From Microbispora siamensis (lineage in GTDB: Bacteria; Actinomycetota; Actinomycetes; Streptosporangiales; Streptosporangiaceae), in NCBI RefSeq assembly GCF_016863095.1, contig NZ_BOOF01000056.1:1-62995 (forward strand): 62,995 nucleotides of DNA. The letters are read 5' to 3'. Numbering within the stretch: the first letter of the stretch is position 1; every line of letters begins with the position of its first letter. A program made the position numbers and the translations under genes. Of this stretch, positions 26,143 through 35,232 are shown piece after piece. The notes beneath the pieces are model-generated. The model was not told the origin of the DNA, searched no databases, and worked only from the letters and a program-made list of their open reading frames with translations.

Positions 26143-27254
26143 GGTAGCCAGACCGCCAGGCGGAACTCGCCTTTCTCCACCCCGGCCTGCTCCACCCGGC
26201 CGCCCGCCAGCTCGGCCCGCTCCCGCATCCCGGCGAGGCCGGCACCCTCGCCCCGGGGAGCGTGCGCCACGGCATTGCGTACCTCGATGGCGAGCCCCCG
26301 GTCCGGCCCGCCGTCGAGGCGGACGGTCACCGGCCTGCCCGGCGCGTGTTTCCTGGCGTTGGTGAGTCCCTCCTGGACGATCCGGTAGGCCGCCCGCGCC
26401 GTCGCGCCCGGCAGGTCGGGCAGGCGCATGCCGCCGTCGTGCACCTCGACCTCCATACCCGCCCGCCGTACCTCCTCGACCAGCGTGCGCAGGTCCAGCT
26501 CGGCCAGGACGGGCGCCTCACGGAGCACCGAGATGACCTGGCGCAGCTCCTGCAGCGCCTGGTGCGCGCTGGACCGTACCACCGCGGCCGCCTCGACCAC
26601 CTCCGCGGGGTCGGCCCGCGCGTTGAACTGGAGCGCCCCTGCGTGCAGCGCCAGCAGCGACAGCCGGTGCGCCAGCACGTCGTGCATCTCGCGGGCGATG
26701 GCCAGGCGTTCGTCGTGGCGGGCCCGCTCGACGCGCCGCCGCTGCTCCTCCTCTGCCCTGCGGACCCGCTCCGCCAGCGACAGCACCAGTTGACGGCGGG
26801 CCCGCGCCAGCATCCCCCATCCGGTCAGCGCCACCCCGGACAGCACCGCGACCAGCGCCCACACCGGGTACGGCGCCAGGCCCGGCGGCCGCAGCCAGAA
26901 CCGGGCCAGCGTCGCGGCCACCCAGGCCGCACCCATGCCGATCGCGACGACCGAGCGCCGGTACAGGGCGGTCATCAGCGTGGCGATGCCGGCCGCGACC
27001 GACGCCGAGGCCGCGGGCACCGCAAGCGCCACGGCCACGAGCGCCATGGTGGCCGGCCACCGGCGCGACAGCCACAGAGCCCCGCACGCCGCCGCGCCGC
27101 CGGCCACGTCCGCGACCAGGTACCAGCCGGAAGCCGCGCCGAGGTCGTCTCGCACGACGACCGCCGCCGCGGCCAGCGCGCAGGCGACCCCTCCCGCCCG
27201 GATCGCCCGGTCCCGCCGGGTCCTGGCGGGGCCCGGCCGTACGTCTGCCGTCAC
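26130..27254 (-). CDS. DesK/NarX-type sensor histidine kinase
   Basis: The 374-aa protein has four to five membrane helices in residues 20-150 and a short coiled linker. The HisKA_3 dimerisation site has His191 in AIAREMHDVLAHRLSL, and the HATPase domain ends GAGLAGMRERAELAGG. The GTG at 27254 is chosen because the long upstream extension in the same frame has no domain. It phosphorylates the response regulator that overlaps its 3' end. It is divergent from a membrane-protein gene, with about 130 bp between. Confidence 0.92.
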   Translation of the reverse strand: MTADVRPGPARTRRDRAIRAGGVACALAAAAVVVRDDLGAASGWYLVADVAGGAAACGALWLSRRWPATMALVAVALAVPAASASVAAGIATLMTALYRRSVVAIGMGAAWVAATLARFWLRPPGLAPYPVWALVAVLSGVALTGWGMLARARRQLVLSLAERVRRAEEEQRRRVERARHDERLAIAREMHDVLAHRLSLLALHAGALQFNARADPAEVVEAAAVVRSSAHQALQELRQVISVLREAPVLAELDLRTLVEEVRRAGMEVEVHDGGMRLPDLPGATARAAYRIVQEGLTNARKHAPGRPVTVRLDGGPDRGLAIEVRNAVAHAPRGEGAGLAGMRERAELAGGRVEQAGVEKGEFRLAVWLPWPV

Positions 27255-27386
27255 GGACGCCCAGCGTAGTGACGACGGGCCCGCCGACGGCAGCAACCAA
27301 AGTCGGCGCCGGGTTGTCACCCGGGTTGCCACGGGCAGGCCCCGGGGCGGCAGACGTGGGTGGTGTGCGCGGAACACGCTGACGGC

Positions 27387-28400
27387 ATGACGGCGAACAA
27401 GACGCGCGGCCGCCGGGCCGCACTGCTCCTCGCGGTGATCACACCGCTCGTGGCCGAGTTCACCCTCGGCAACCCGCCGCTGCGCATGGCCTGGCTCCTG
27501 CTGCTGTGGATCCCGATATACGGCGCGGGCGTCGTCCTGGTGCGCGAGCTGGTACGACGGGCAGGGACGGGCTGGACCGGGGTGCTGCTGCTCGGCGCCG
27601 CCTACGGCATCGTCGAGGAGGGCTTGGCGCTGCAGGCGCTGAGCAGCCCCACGATCTACGGCGCCGCCGGGTGGGCACCCCGGATCCTGGGGCTGAACAG
27701 CGCCTATGCCGAGCTGCAGATCCCCTACCACGCGGTCTTCAGCGCCGCGATCCCGATCCTGCTGACCGACCTGATCGTCCCGTCCCTGCGCGACCGGCCC
27801 TACCTGGGCAGGCTCGGCACCTGCGTGGCCGGGACGGTCTTCGTCCTCGGCGCGCTGCTGCTGCGGGTGACGGTGGTGACGTCCATCGACCCCGGGTACG
27901 AGGCGCCGGCGGCGATCCTGGCGGGCTGTGCGGTTGCCGTGGTCCTGCTGACGGCGGCGGGGCTGCGGCTGAAGCCTCGCCCGGGCATTCCCCCGCTCAG
28001 CCCGCCCGCGCCCGTGGCGGCCGGGGTGTTCGGCGCCGTGGCCGCCTTCGGATACTTGGCGTTGCTGTTCCCCTTCGGCGGCGCGACCCAGCCCGCCTTC
28101 ACCCACGGGGGATGGGTGATCGTGCCCATGTCGGCCGCCGCCGTTCTGGCGGTCACCGCCGCGTGGCTCCTGCGCCACTGGACGGCCGGCGGACTGTGGA
28201 CGGACCGGCACAGCCTCGCCCTGGCCTCCGGCGCCCTGATCGCCCACACCGCCTTCGGCCTGATCTCCAACACCGACACGGCGGCCGACCGCCTCGGCCT
28301 GGCGGCCGTCGGCCTGGTCATGATGTGCCTGCTGGCCCTACTGGGCCGCAAGGTCACCGGCCTCCCTCGCTCCAAAAGCAACGACGAACAGTTCCTGTGA
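27387..28400 (+). CDS. Polytopic membrane protein of unknown function
   Basis: The 337-aa product has about ten hydrophobic helices and an EEG-containing loop (LLLGAAYGIVEEGLALQAL) followed by IPYHAVFSAAIPILLTDLIVP. The acidic pair inside a membrane helix recalls CPBP proteases, but the other CPBP motifs are absent. It lies divergent from the two-component pair at 25.5-27.3 kb, which could regulate it. The start is the ATG at 27387, with an in-frame alternative at 27360. Confidence 0.75.
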   Translation: MTANKTRGRRAALLLAVITPLVAEFTLGNPPLRMAWLLLLWIPIYGAGVVLVRELVRRAGTGWTGVLLLGAAYGIVEEGLALQALSSPTIYGAAGWAPRILGLNSAYAELQIPYHAVFSAAIPILLTDLIVPSLRDRPYLGRLGTCVAGTVFVLGALLLRVTVVTSIDPGYEAPAAILAGCAVAVVLLTAAGLRLKPRPGIPPLSPPAPVAAGVFGAVAAFGYLALLFPFGGATQPAFTHGGWVIVPMSAAAVLAVTAAWLLRHWTAGGLWTDRHSLALASGALIAHTAFGLISNTDTAADRLGLAAVGLVMMCLLALLGRKVTGLPRSKSNDEQFL

Positions 28401-28450
28401 GCGCCTTTACAAAGTAGATCACGAATACCAGCTGTTCTCTGCGGCGAGGC

Positions 28451-29172
28451 TCACCGCATGTCGACGTCGATCCCGGATTCGGCGACGAGGATGTCGAGCA
28501 GGTCCTGCAGGGTGATCGCCGGCCTCCAGCTCCGTTGGCTGTAGGACGGGCGGTCGTAGCCCGGCACGAGGTGCCGGCGGGCCACCGGCCCACAGGTTGG
28601 CGCGGGTCGGCCGACCGCCATGCCAGAGACCCCAGATCTCCCGGGCACCGCTGGGCAGGGATTCGTAGAGCCCTTCGTCGAGGATGACGTCGACGAGGCC
28701 GGTGCCCAGCGAGGAGGGGCGTGATCCGATCACGGTGGCCGACACCATCTGGCCCGTGTCTACATCGCGCCCGCTGCGGTCGACGGCGTGGATCATTGCC
28801 CGCAGGTAGCGGCGCCGGGCCGATGCACGAGCAACCGATGCTGTAGGACTGGCAGCCGCCCGGGCGGTCCTGGGGATCGTGCACCGGGTCCAGCACAACG
28901 CGGGCCAGCCACGCCCGGTCGGTGCCGGCATGTCGTAGTGCCTCAAGCAGCGAGCCGACCGGTTCGCAGCCGATCAGGGTGTAGTGCTCGGGAGCCGCGG
29001 GCGGTTCCGGATCGACGAACAACCCGTCGACCTCGGCACACAGCGCCATGGGGACGTCGGAGCCGTCCACGCCACTGCTGCCCTCATCGATCAGCAGCCA
29101 CCGCAGCGGCACGTTGAGTGAACGGTCCCCCTGCGATGCTGTGATGCTCAGCCGGCCGGTCGCTACAGCCAC
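28451..29172 (-). pseudogene. Frameshifted hypothetical gene
   Basis: Coding character runs through three frames on the minus strand. The first piece (from a GTG at 29172) reads VAVATGRLSITASQGD to SYSIGCSCI. The second continues RAMIHAVDRSGRDVDTGQM to EIWGLWHGGRP. The third ends HLVPGYDRPSYSQRSWRP to DILVAESGIDVDMR. Joined they give a plausible soluble protein of about 230 aa, so at least two indels have broken it (near 28810 and 28600). The start overlaps the end of the sigma-factor gene by 10 bp. The family is not recognised. Sequencing error is an alternative. Confidence 0.6.
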
Positions 29173-30392
29173 TCTCCATGTGTCAGGTCCAGCCGCTGGT
29201 GGAGCAGGGCCTGCTGGGCAGGGTTGGCGGTCAGGCCCAGCGCCCGCTCGTCGCAGAGCCGCGCCTGACTCGTCTCTCCCAGCGCGCGCAGCAGTTCGGC
29301 TCGGGTGGCGTGCAGGAGCGGGTAGCGGGACAGGGCCTCCTCCAGACCGGCCAGCTCCGCCAGCGCGGCCGCGGGTCCCTTGACGTAGCGCAGGGCGATG
29401 GCCCGGTGCAGCCGGGTGACCGGCGAGGGGGCCACGGCCAGGAGCATGTCGTACAACACGAGGATCTGCGCCCAGTCGGTCTGCTCGAAGCCGGCGGCCT
29501 CGGCGTGACAGGCCACGATCGCGGCCTGCAACTGGTAGGGCCCCGGCCGGCGATGAGCCCTGGCGGTGCGCGTCAGCAACGCGGTCGCCTCGGCGATCGC
29601 GGCGCGGTCCCATAGGTCGCGGTCCTGCTCGGCGAGCGGCACCAGACGCCCATGGGAGTCGAACCGGGCCGCGCCGCGCGCCCGGTGCAGCCGGATGAGC
29701 GCGAGCAGCCCGGCCACCTCCGGCTCGCCCGGCATGAGGCCGGCCAGGAGCGCGGCCAGCCACTCGGCGTCGTCGGCCAGGTCGCGCGCCTCGGCCCGCT
29801 CGCCCGTGCTGGACAGATAGCCCTCGTTGAACAGCAGGTAGACGACCGCGAGCACGGCGTCAAGCCGCTCGGGCAGCTCCTCTGCGGCCGGAATCCGGTA
29901 GGGGATGCCCGCTTCGGCGATCTTTCGTTTGGCGCGGGTGAGCCGCTGGGCCACCGTCGTCTCCGGCACGACGAAGGCCGCGGCGATCTGCGCGGTGCTC
30001 AGCCCGCACACCACCCGCAGGGTCAGCGCGATCCGGGCCGCCGGCGCCAGCGCCGGATGGCAGCACGTGAAGATCAGCCGTAGCCGGTCGTCGCCCTTTC
30101 CCGGCTCGGGCCACCGTAGCTGGGCCAGCTTGGCGCGGTAGTTCGTCTCCCGCCGCAGCACGTCGAGGCCGCGGCGGCGGGCAACGGTGAACAGCCAGGC
30201 GTCCGGCCGGTCCGGCACGCCCTCGACCGGCCAGCGGCGCAGCGCGGTCTCCACGGCGTCCTGCACCAGGTCCTCCGCCGCGGAGAAGTCGCCCAGCAGC
30301 GACACCAGGCACGCCGCGAGGCGGCCCGCGTGCTCGCGCACGACGCGGGCCAGCGCCTCGCGGCTCCCCCGGCCGTCGTCCGGTCCGCTCAC
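29163..30392 (-). CDS. ECF42-type RNA polymerase sigma factor (DUF6596)
   Basis: The 409-aa protein has sigma region 2 (SLLGDFSAAEDLVQDAVETA) and region 4 (LRVVCGLSTAQIAAAF). A long C-terminal helical DUF6596/TPR-like extension follows (VYLLFNEGYLSS, then YQLQAAIVACHAEA), as in the ECF42 group. That group is typically encoded beside YCII/DGPF proteins, as here, and lacks a classic anti-sigma factor. The GTG at 30392 overlaps the YCII stop by four bases (GTGA). The promoter it reads cannot be told from the sequence. Confidence 0.92.
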   Translation of the reverse strand: MSGPDDGRGSREALARVVREHAGRLAACLVSLLGDFSAAEDLVQDAVETALRRWPVEGVPDRPDAWLFTVARRRGLDVLRRETNYRAKLAQLRWPEPGKGDDRLRLIFTCCHPALAPAARIALTLRVVCGLSTAQIAAAFVVPETTVAQRLTRAKRKIAEAGIPYRIPAAEELPERLDAVLAVVYLLFNEGYLSSTGERAEARDLADDAEWLAALLAGLMPGEPEVAGLLALIRLHRARGAARFDSHGRLVPLAEQDRDLWDRAAIAEATALLTRTARAHRRPGPYQLQAAIVACHAEAAGFEQTDWAQILVLYDMLLAVAPSPVTRLHRAIALRYVKGPAAALAELAGLEEALSRYPLLHATRAELLRALGETSQARLCDERALGLTANPAQQALLHQRLDLTHGEWL

Positions 30393-30727
30393 GAGGCCGG
30401 GCGGATCTCCACCAGCGGGCAGGCCGGCCAGGACCTGACCATCTTCAGCGCCTCGTCCAGATCGGCCACCTCCACCTCGGCGTAGCCGCTGACGACCTCC
30501 TTGCCCTCGACGAACGGCCCGTCGGTGACGACGGGCTCGCCGTCGCCGAGACGTACGGTGGTCGCGGTGTGCGCGGGCGCCAGATGCATGTGATGCGTGA
30601 TCTTGTCGGAGTTCTCGGCGAACCAGCGGCCCACCGCCTCGTAGGCGGCCTCGCGCTCCAGATCGCTCATCTCCTCCAGTCGCTTGCCGAACTCCTCGGT
30701 CTCGACGAACATCAGCACGTACTTCAT
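30389..30727 (-). CDS. YCII/DGPF-domain protein
   Basis: The 112-aa protein starts MKYVLMFVETEEF and has the DGPF signature in VVTDGPFVEGKEVVSGYAEVE. These small alpha/beta-barrel proteins accompany ECF42 sigma factors and are thought to take part in their control or output. The ATG at 30727 follows GAAGGAAGAGG. It overlaps the downstream sigma gene by 4 bp, so both are translated together. Confidence 0.92.
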   Translation of the reverse strand: MKYVLMFVETEEFGKRLEEMSDLEREAAYEAVGRWFAENSDKITHHMHLAPAHTATTVRLGDGEPVVTDGPFVEGKEVVSGYAEVEVADLDEALKMVRSWPACPLVEIRPAS

Positions 30728-30867
30728 GGGTGCCCCTCTTCCTTCGCTGCCGATCCGGCAGAGCCCCGATGCTCGGCCTTCGACAGGAAGACGAACGGGC
30801 GACCGCCTCATACGACACTCGGCGGCAAGACTTCTACCACGCCGCCCTCACGGGAGGGACTTGCCGG

Positions 30868-31728
30868 TCATGAGGCGGCCTGCACGTTGGCGATCTCCAG
30901 CACCTTGCGGAGCAGCTCGCCGAACTCGGCGGGGTGCGTGCTGAGGCCCGTGTGCCCGCCGGGGAAGTGGACGAACGACGTGCCGAACCGCTCGGCGAGG
31001 AATGCGGCGGGGCGGTAGGGCAGTTCACCGCGTGAGTCCGCTCCCCCGGCGAGCACGAGCCGGTCCGACAGAGCCTTCAGACGATCCACGTCCGGCGTAT
31101 AGGCCATGAAGCTCGGCACGATACGCCCGAGGAAGTAGGGCATGTTCGCCATCGTCCGCGCCACTCGGGCCGCCGCCTGCGGGGGCAGTTCGGTGGCCGC
31201 CTTGGCGTCGACGGGATCGGCGCCGGGCCGCCTCATGCCGGCCGCGAACACGGCCGCCGCGGGCATCGGCCCCTCCCGGCGGAGCGTGTCCTGCACGCGG
31301 GCGAGCAGCGCGCGATGCTCGGCGACGTCCGGCAGCACCTCCACCAGCGGTGGCTCGTGCGCCACGACGCGTTCGATCCGCCCGGGATGAGTGGTGAGCA
31401 GGTGCAGCGCGACGATCGCCCCCGAACTGCAGCCGACCACGCGGGCGGGCACTCCTGGAGACAGCAGTTCCAGCAGCCGGAACGCGTCGTCGGCGTGCTG
31501 CTCGACCCGCTGCCGGGCTTCCGGGTCGTCCAGCGGGCTGCGGGACATGCCGCGCGGGTCGTAGGACGCGACCGTGTAGTCGGCGGCCAGGTCGTCGGCG
31601 ACGCCGTCATAGGAAGCCGCGCCGCCCGTGCCGCCGGGGATCAGCAGCAGGAGCGGGCCCTTCCCGCGCACCTCGTAGTGCAGAGTGGCGCCGTCCACGC
31701 GTAGGCGGCCGATGGCCGGGCTGGTCAC
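30868..31728 (-). CDS. Alpha/beta hydrolase
   Basis: The 286-aa protein has PGGTGGAASYDGVADDLA, YDPRGMSRSP and a nucleophile elbow GCSSG with Ser101. The late His is probably in HFPGGHTGLSTHP. It is a serine hydrolase of unknown substrate. Its ATG overlaps the stop of the upstream TetR gene (ATGA), so regulator and enzyme are one operon. Confidence 0.88.
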   Translation of the reverse strand: MTSPAIGRLRVDGATLHYEVRGKGPLLLLIPGGTGGAASYDGVADDLAADYTVASYDPRGMSRSPLDDPEARQRVEQHADDAFRLLELLSPGVPARVVGCSSGAIVALHLLTTHPGRIERVVAHEPPLVEVLPDVAEHRALLARVQDTLRREGPMPAAAVFAAGMRRPGADPVDAKAATELPPQAAARVARTMANMPYFLGRIVPSFMAYTPDVDRLKALSDRLVLAGGADSRGELPYRPAAFLAERFGTSFVHFPGGHTGLSTHPAEFGELLRKVLEIANVQAAS

Positions 31729-32324
31729 GTTTGGTCTCCTTCATCGTGCGTGGGCCAGTGCTCCAGGAGGGTGTGCAGGGCATCGAGGCAGCGGACCCAG
31801 GTGTCTTCCGCCGGACGCGCGTGTGCGAACCCGCCCGCTGCCTCAAGGCTGGTGAAGCCGTGGAGCGTGCTGCGCATCAGCCGGACCGCGTCGGTCAGGT
31901 CGGGTTCCTTCAGTGCGTAGCCGCGCAGCATGCTGTAGGTCAGCTCGATGGCGCGTCGCGGCCCGGCTGCCCGGGCCACCAGCTCGGGATCGATCTGTAT
32001 CGGGATCTGCGTCGCCGTGTATCGGCCCGGGTGATCGTGGGCGTACTGCCGCCATGCGTTCGCGTACGCGACCAGTGCGTCCTTGCCGGCCCGCCCGGCG
32101 GTCGCCTCGGCGATGCGGATGGTCTTCTCGTCCGCCGCCAGCAGCGCGATCCGCCCGCGCAGGTCCTCGAGGCTGCGGACGTGCGCGTAGAGGCTGGCGT
32201 CCTTCACCCCGAGTCGTCGTGCCACCGCCGACATGGTCACGTGCTCGAGCCCGACCTCGTCCGCCAGCTCGGCACCGGCGAGCGTCACCCGATCCGCCGT
32301 CAACCCGGCCCGCACCATGTGCAT
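31725..32324 (-). CDS. TetR-family regulator
   Basis: The 199-aa protein has an N-terminal HTH (VTMSAVARRLGVKDASLYAHVRSLEDL) and a ligand-binding C-terminal helical half with RALEL-type patterns (LTYSMLRGYAL). The ATG at 32324 follows GGAGAAGG; ATG 32318 and GTG 32339 are in-frame alternatives. It is translationally coupled to the downstream alpha/beta hydrolase and probably represses the pair. Confidence 0.88.
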   Translation of the reverse strand: MHMVRAGLTADRVTLAGAELADEVGLEHVTMSAVARRLGVKDASLYAHVRSLEDLRGRIALLAADEKTIRIAEATAGRAGKDALVAYANAWRQYAHDHPGRYTATQIPIQIDPELVARAAGPRRAIELTYSMLRGYALKEPDLTDAVRLMRSTLHGFTSLEAAGGFAHARPAEDTWVRCLDALHTLLEHWPTHDEGDQT

Positions 32325-32373
32325 GCCGCCCTTCTCCACCTAGAGCCATTTGGATCTGCCTAGTGATACTAGA

Positions 32374-32526
32374 CTATTTCTTGGACCCCAAGGCTTCCTC
32401 TAAGCCCTTCAGGAGGCGGACGATCGCGCTGCCGGTGCGCCCAGGGGCGCCGTACGTGTCCAGGCCCACCGGGTCGGCGCACAGCGGGGGCGCCCGGTCC
32501 TCGCCTCGGTCTCCTGCCGTCATCAT
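32374..32526 (-). CDS. Small hypothetical protein, 50 aa
   Basis: An ATG pair at 32526/32523 follows AGGAGAAAGGGG and opens a 50-codon frame to TAG at 32374. The peptide runs from MMTAGDRGEDRAPP through LCADPVGLDTYG to LLKGLEEALGSKK. No family is recognised. The ribosome-binding site and absence of rival frames support it, but it lies in a gap between a TetR gene and an FMN reductase and could be chance. Confidence 0.4.
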   Translation of the reverse strand: MMTAGDRGEDRAPPLCADPVGLDTYGAPGRTGSAIVRLLKGLEEALGSKK

Positions 32527-32679
32527 CCGGCCCCTTTCTCCTCGGCGAGTTCTTCCGGCCGGCGCGGCTTCTCACCAGAAGGAACATTCGTGTGACCACG
32601 GGAAGGAAATGTGCCTTCTTCCGCGTGCCGGCGAACGGGTGCAGGATCCCGAAGCAGGCAGAAGGAAAAGGACTGAAGA

Positions 32680-33234
32680 ATGACAAGAATCGCCATTGTC
32701 ATCGGCAGCACACGGCCGGGCAGAATCGGCCGGGATGTGGCGGACTGGGTTCACCGGATCGCCTCGAAGCGCACCGAGGCCGAATATGAGCTCGTCGACC
32801 TCGCCGACGAGAACCTGCCGCTCTACGACGAGGCGATCCCCGCCGCCGTCGGCCAGTACGCCCAGGAGCACACCAAGCGGTGGGCCGAGGTCGTCCGCCG
32901 GTACGACGGCTACCTTGTGGTGACGCCCGAGTACAACCACGCTCCGCCGGCGGCGCTGAAGAACGCGTTCGACCTGGTGTACGCCGAATGGCACAACAAG
33001 GCCATCGGCTTCGTCGGTTACGGCGCCGCGGGAGGCGCGCGCGCCGTCGAGCACCTGAAGCTGGTGGCGGTCGAGCTGAGCATCGCGCCGGTCTCCGCGC
33101 AGGTGGGACTGCTGGTCCCGGCGGATTTCCCGGCCTACCCCGAGTTCACGCCGCTGGAGCACCGCGAGTCCGAGCTGACACGCGTGCTGGACCAGTTGGA
33201 GTCCTGGACGAAGGCGCTGGCCGCCGTCCGCTGA
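32680..33234 (+). CDS. NADPH-dependent FMN reductase
   Basis: The 184-aa flavodoxin-like protein has the FMN phosphate loop IVIGSTRPGRIG at the start and the family motif VTPEYNHAPPAALKNAFD near residue 85. A glycine-rich GYGAAGGARA loop follows. It reduces FMN or quinones with NAD(P)H. It stands alone and ends at an exceptionally strong hairpin before an HxlR regulator. Confidence 0.92.
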   Translation: MTRIAIVIGSTRPGRIGRDVADWVHRIASKRTEAEYELVDLADENLPLYDEAIPAAVGQYAQEHTKRWAEVVRRYDGYLVVTPEYNHAPPAALKNAFDLVYAEWHNKAIGFVGYGAAGGARAVEHLKLVAVELSIAPVSAQVGLLVPADFPAYPEFTPLEHRESELTRVLDQLESWTKALAAVR

Positions 33235-33242
33235 CCCCCGGC

Positions 33243-33283
33243 GTGAAAGGCGCGGGCACCGGTCCGGTGCCCGCGCCTTTCAC
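33243..33283. terminator. Very strong palindromic terminator
   Basis: A 20-bp perfect inverted repeat (GTGAAAGGCGCGGGCACCGG at 33243-33262, complement at 33264-33283) is separated by one base. It lies directly after the FMN reductase. The AAAGG/CCTTT edges give short A and U runs. Confidence 0.8.
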
Positions 33284-33552
33284 ATCCTGCCAGGTCCGAA
33301 AAATATTCCCGCGGATAAATGACCGCGTCTTCTCGTCGATTTCGTCAGCCATACCGGAACGACAAGACGGAACGGCCGGCGAATTCCCCGGAACGCCCTC
33401 CTGTCCCCCCGTTTCCCGTACGCCTCGATGGCGCCGCCGATTCCGCGTACCGCGCTGCCCGGCTCACCCGGCTGAACCGGGCGGGGAGGCTGCGGCTTGT
33501 TCACGCGCCGGTCGCGTGCGAGGCTGACGTTCTCAGCGGGGAGGGAAGCGCG

Positions 33553-33942
33553 ATGTCAGAAGGATCTCGACTGCCCGGCGACGTGGAGCCCGACGTGTGC
33601 GCGGCGTTCCGCGATGCCCTCGACCGGGTCGGGAGCAAATGGGGAATGGCGATTATCGCGGCCGCGAGCAGCGGGCCCATCCGGTTCGCCGAGCTGCACC
33701 GGACGATTCCCGGCATCAGCCGCCGCATGCTGACCCTCACGCTACGCACCCTGGAGCGCGACGGGCTGCTCGTCCGCACCGTGTATCCCACCGTGCCTCC
33801 GCAGGTCGAGTACACGGCCACCTCTGTGGCCAGGGAACTGTTCACGTCCACGCGCGCGCTGTCGGAGTGGGCGGAGAACAACCACGAGAAGATCACAGCC
33901 TCGCGGGCGGCCTACGACAGGAACGCCGGCACCCGCCGGTAG
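33553..33942 (+). CDS. HxlR-family regulator
   Basis: The 129-aa winged-helix protein has DRVGSKWGMAIIAAASSGPIRFAELHRTIPGISRRMLTLTLRTLERDGLLVRTVYP, the HxlR core in full. The ATG at 33553 follows GGGGAGGG. HxlR proteins sense aldehydes, quinones or redox and usually control an adjacent oxidoreductase. The FMN reductase upstream is the obvious partner, though a terminator separates them. Confidence 0.9.
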   Translation: MSEGSRLPGDVEPDVCAAFRDALDRVGSKWGMAIIAAASSGPIRFAELHRTIPGISRRMLTLTLRTLERDGLLVRTVYPTVPPQVEYTATSVARELFTSTRALSEWAENNHEKITASRAAYDRNAGTRR

Positions 33943-34401
33943 CAGGCTCACAGCTGTTCGCCGAGCTTGAAGCCGTGCTCGACGTCGCCCAGGCGGGTGT
34001 AGGAAAAGCCGTCCGCTCCGACCGTCACGGCGACGGCCCGGACCGCGGCGTCGACGTCCTCTGCCGATGCGATCGGGACACGTCCCACCACCTGGTCGCG
34101 GCCGCCGCGACGGCGCTGTCGGCACCCCGCGTCACCGGACAGCGGCGCCCCCGCAGGTGATCGCGCCGTCGACCTCCCACGGGACGTGCCGTCCGCCGAG
34201 CACGGACGGATGAGCGGCCGCCGAGGACGCGAGGGGTCGCCGCACGGGTGGCGGAGGACCTGCGTGATCACGACGTGCTTGTCCCCCGTGCGAGCTACCC
34301 GCGAGTGTCCACCGTGCGGTGACGATTCCAGGTCGGCGAATCCCTAACGTTCCGGGGGTAGCCGCGGCGCTCCGGCCGCGGGATCTCGCAAAGGAGTCGT
34401 C
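33943..34401. other. Non-coding or decayed stretch of 459 bp
   Basis: No complete gene is supported. On the minus strand a tail reading VVGRVPIASAEDVDAAV to GDVEHGFKLGEQL (about 33948-34080) has coding-like character but no upstream partner. It may be the end of a decayed gene. Confidence 0.35.
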
Positions 34402-35232
34402 ATGCGACTGTTGAAGCAGCTGGTGCCCGTCGCGGCGGTCGCCTTCGTCGGCAACCTGGGCGTGAGCGCGGTACAGGGGAACGCGTTTCTCACCCTGGTC
34501 CTCGGTGTCGCGACAGCCGTGCTCGCGGTGCTCGTGTACGCGTGGGTGGTGCGGTGGTCCGAGCGCCGCGCGCCGGTGGAGGTGGCCGGGAAGGGCGCCG
34601 CCTCCGCCGTCGGCCGGGGGATGCTGATCGGTGCCGGGGCGTTCACGGCCGTCATCGTGAACATCGCTCTCGTGGGCGGTTACCGGATCGAGGGCCTCGG
34701 CTCGGTGACGGGCGCGATCGGGCTGCTCGGCTTCATGGCCGCCGCCGCGGTGACGGAGGAGCTGCTGTTCCGCGGCATCCTGTTCCGGATCGTCGAGAAA
34801 TGGACCGGCACGTGGATCGCGCTGGGGCTGACCGGCCTGGTGTTCGGCCTGATGCACCTGGGCAACCAGAACGCCAATCTGTGGGGCGCGATCGCCATCG
34901 CGATCGAGGCCGGCGGCATGCTCGCCGCCGCCTACGCCGCGACCCGCACCCTGTGGCTGCCGATCGGCCTGCACTTCGCCTGGAACTTCGTCGAGGGCGG
35001 CGTCTTCGGCACCGAGGTCTCCGGCAACGGCGCGACGCAGGGGCTGCTGAAGGGCGTGACGTCGGGTCCGGCCGTGCTCACCGGCGGCGAGTTCGGGCCG
35101 GAGGCGAGCGCGTACGCGGTCGTGTTCGGCGCGCTGCTGACGATCGCCTTCATGTGGCTGGCCCGCCGCCGCGGCAACCTGGTCCCCCGCCGGCGCAGCG
35201 CCCGGGCCGGCGCGACCGCTACGCTCTCCTAG
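34402..35232 (+). CDS. CPBP-family intramembrane metalloprotease
   Basis: The 276-aa protein has about eight membrane helices and the three CPBP motifs: EELLFRG (Glu119-Glu120, Arg124), FGLMHLGN and LHFAWNF. These bind the catalytic metal inside the membrane. The family includes CAAX-type proteases and bacteriocin-immunity proteins. It precedes a two-component system whose kinase GTG overlaps its stop by one base, so the protease and the sensor pair are one operon. Confidence 0.9.
   Translation: MRLLKQLVPVAAVAFVGNLGVSAVQGNAFLTLVLGVATAVLAVLVYAWVVRWSERRAPVEVAGKGAASAVGRGMLIGAGAFTAVIVNIALVGGYRIEGLGSVTGAIGLLGFMAAAAVTEELLFRGILFRIVEKWTGTWIALGLTGLVFGLMHLGNQNANLWGAIAIAIEAGGMLAAAYAATRTLWLPIGLHFAWNFVEGGVFGTEVSGNGATQGLLKGVTSGPAVLTGGEFGPEASAYAVVFGALLTIAFMWLARRRGNLVPRRRSARAGATATLS

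Noticed and set aside
30987..31700. Alternative plus-strand frames within the alpha/beta hydrolase
   Set aside because: They lack ribosome-binding sites and coding-like composition.
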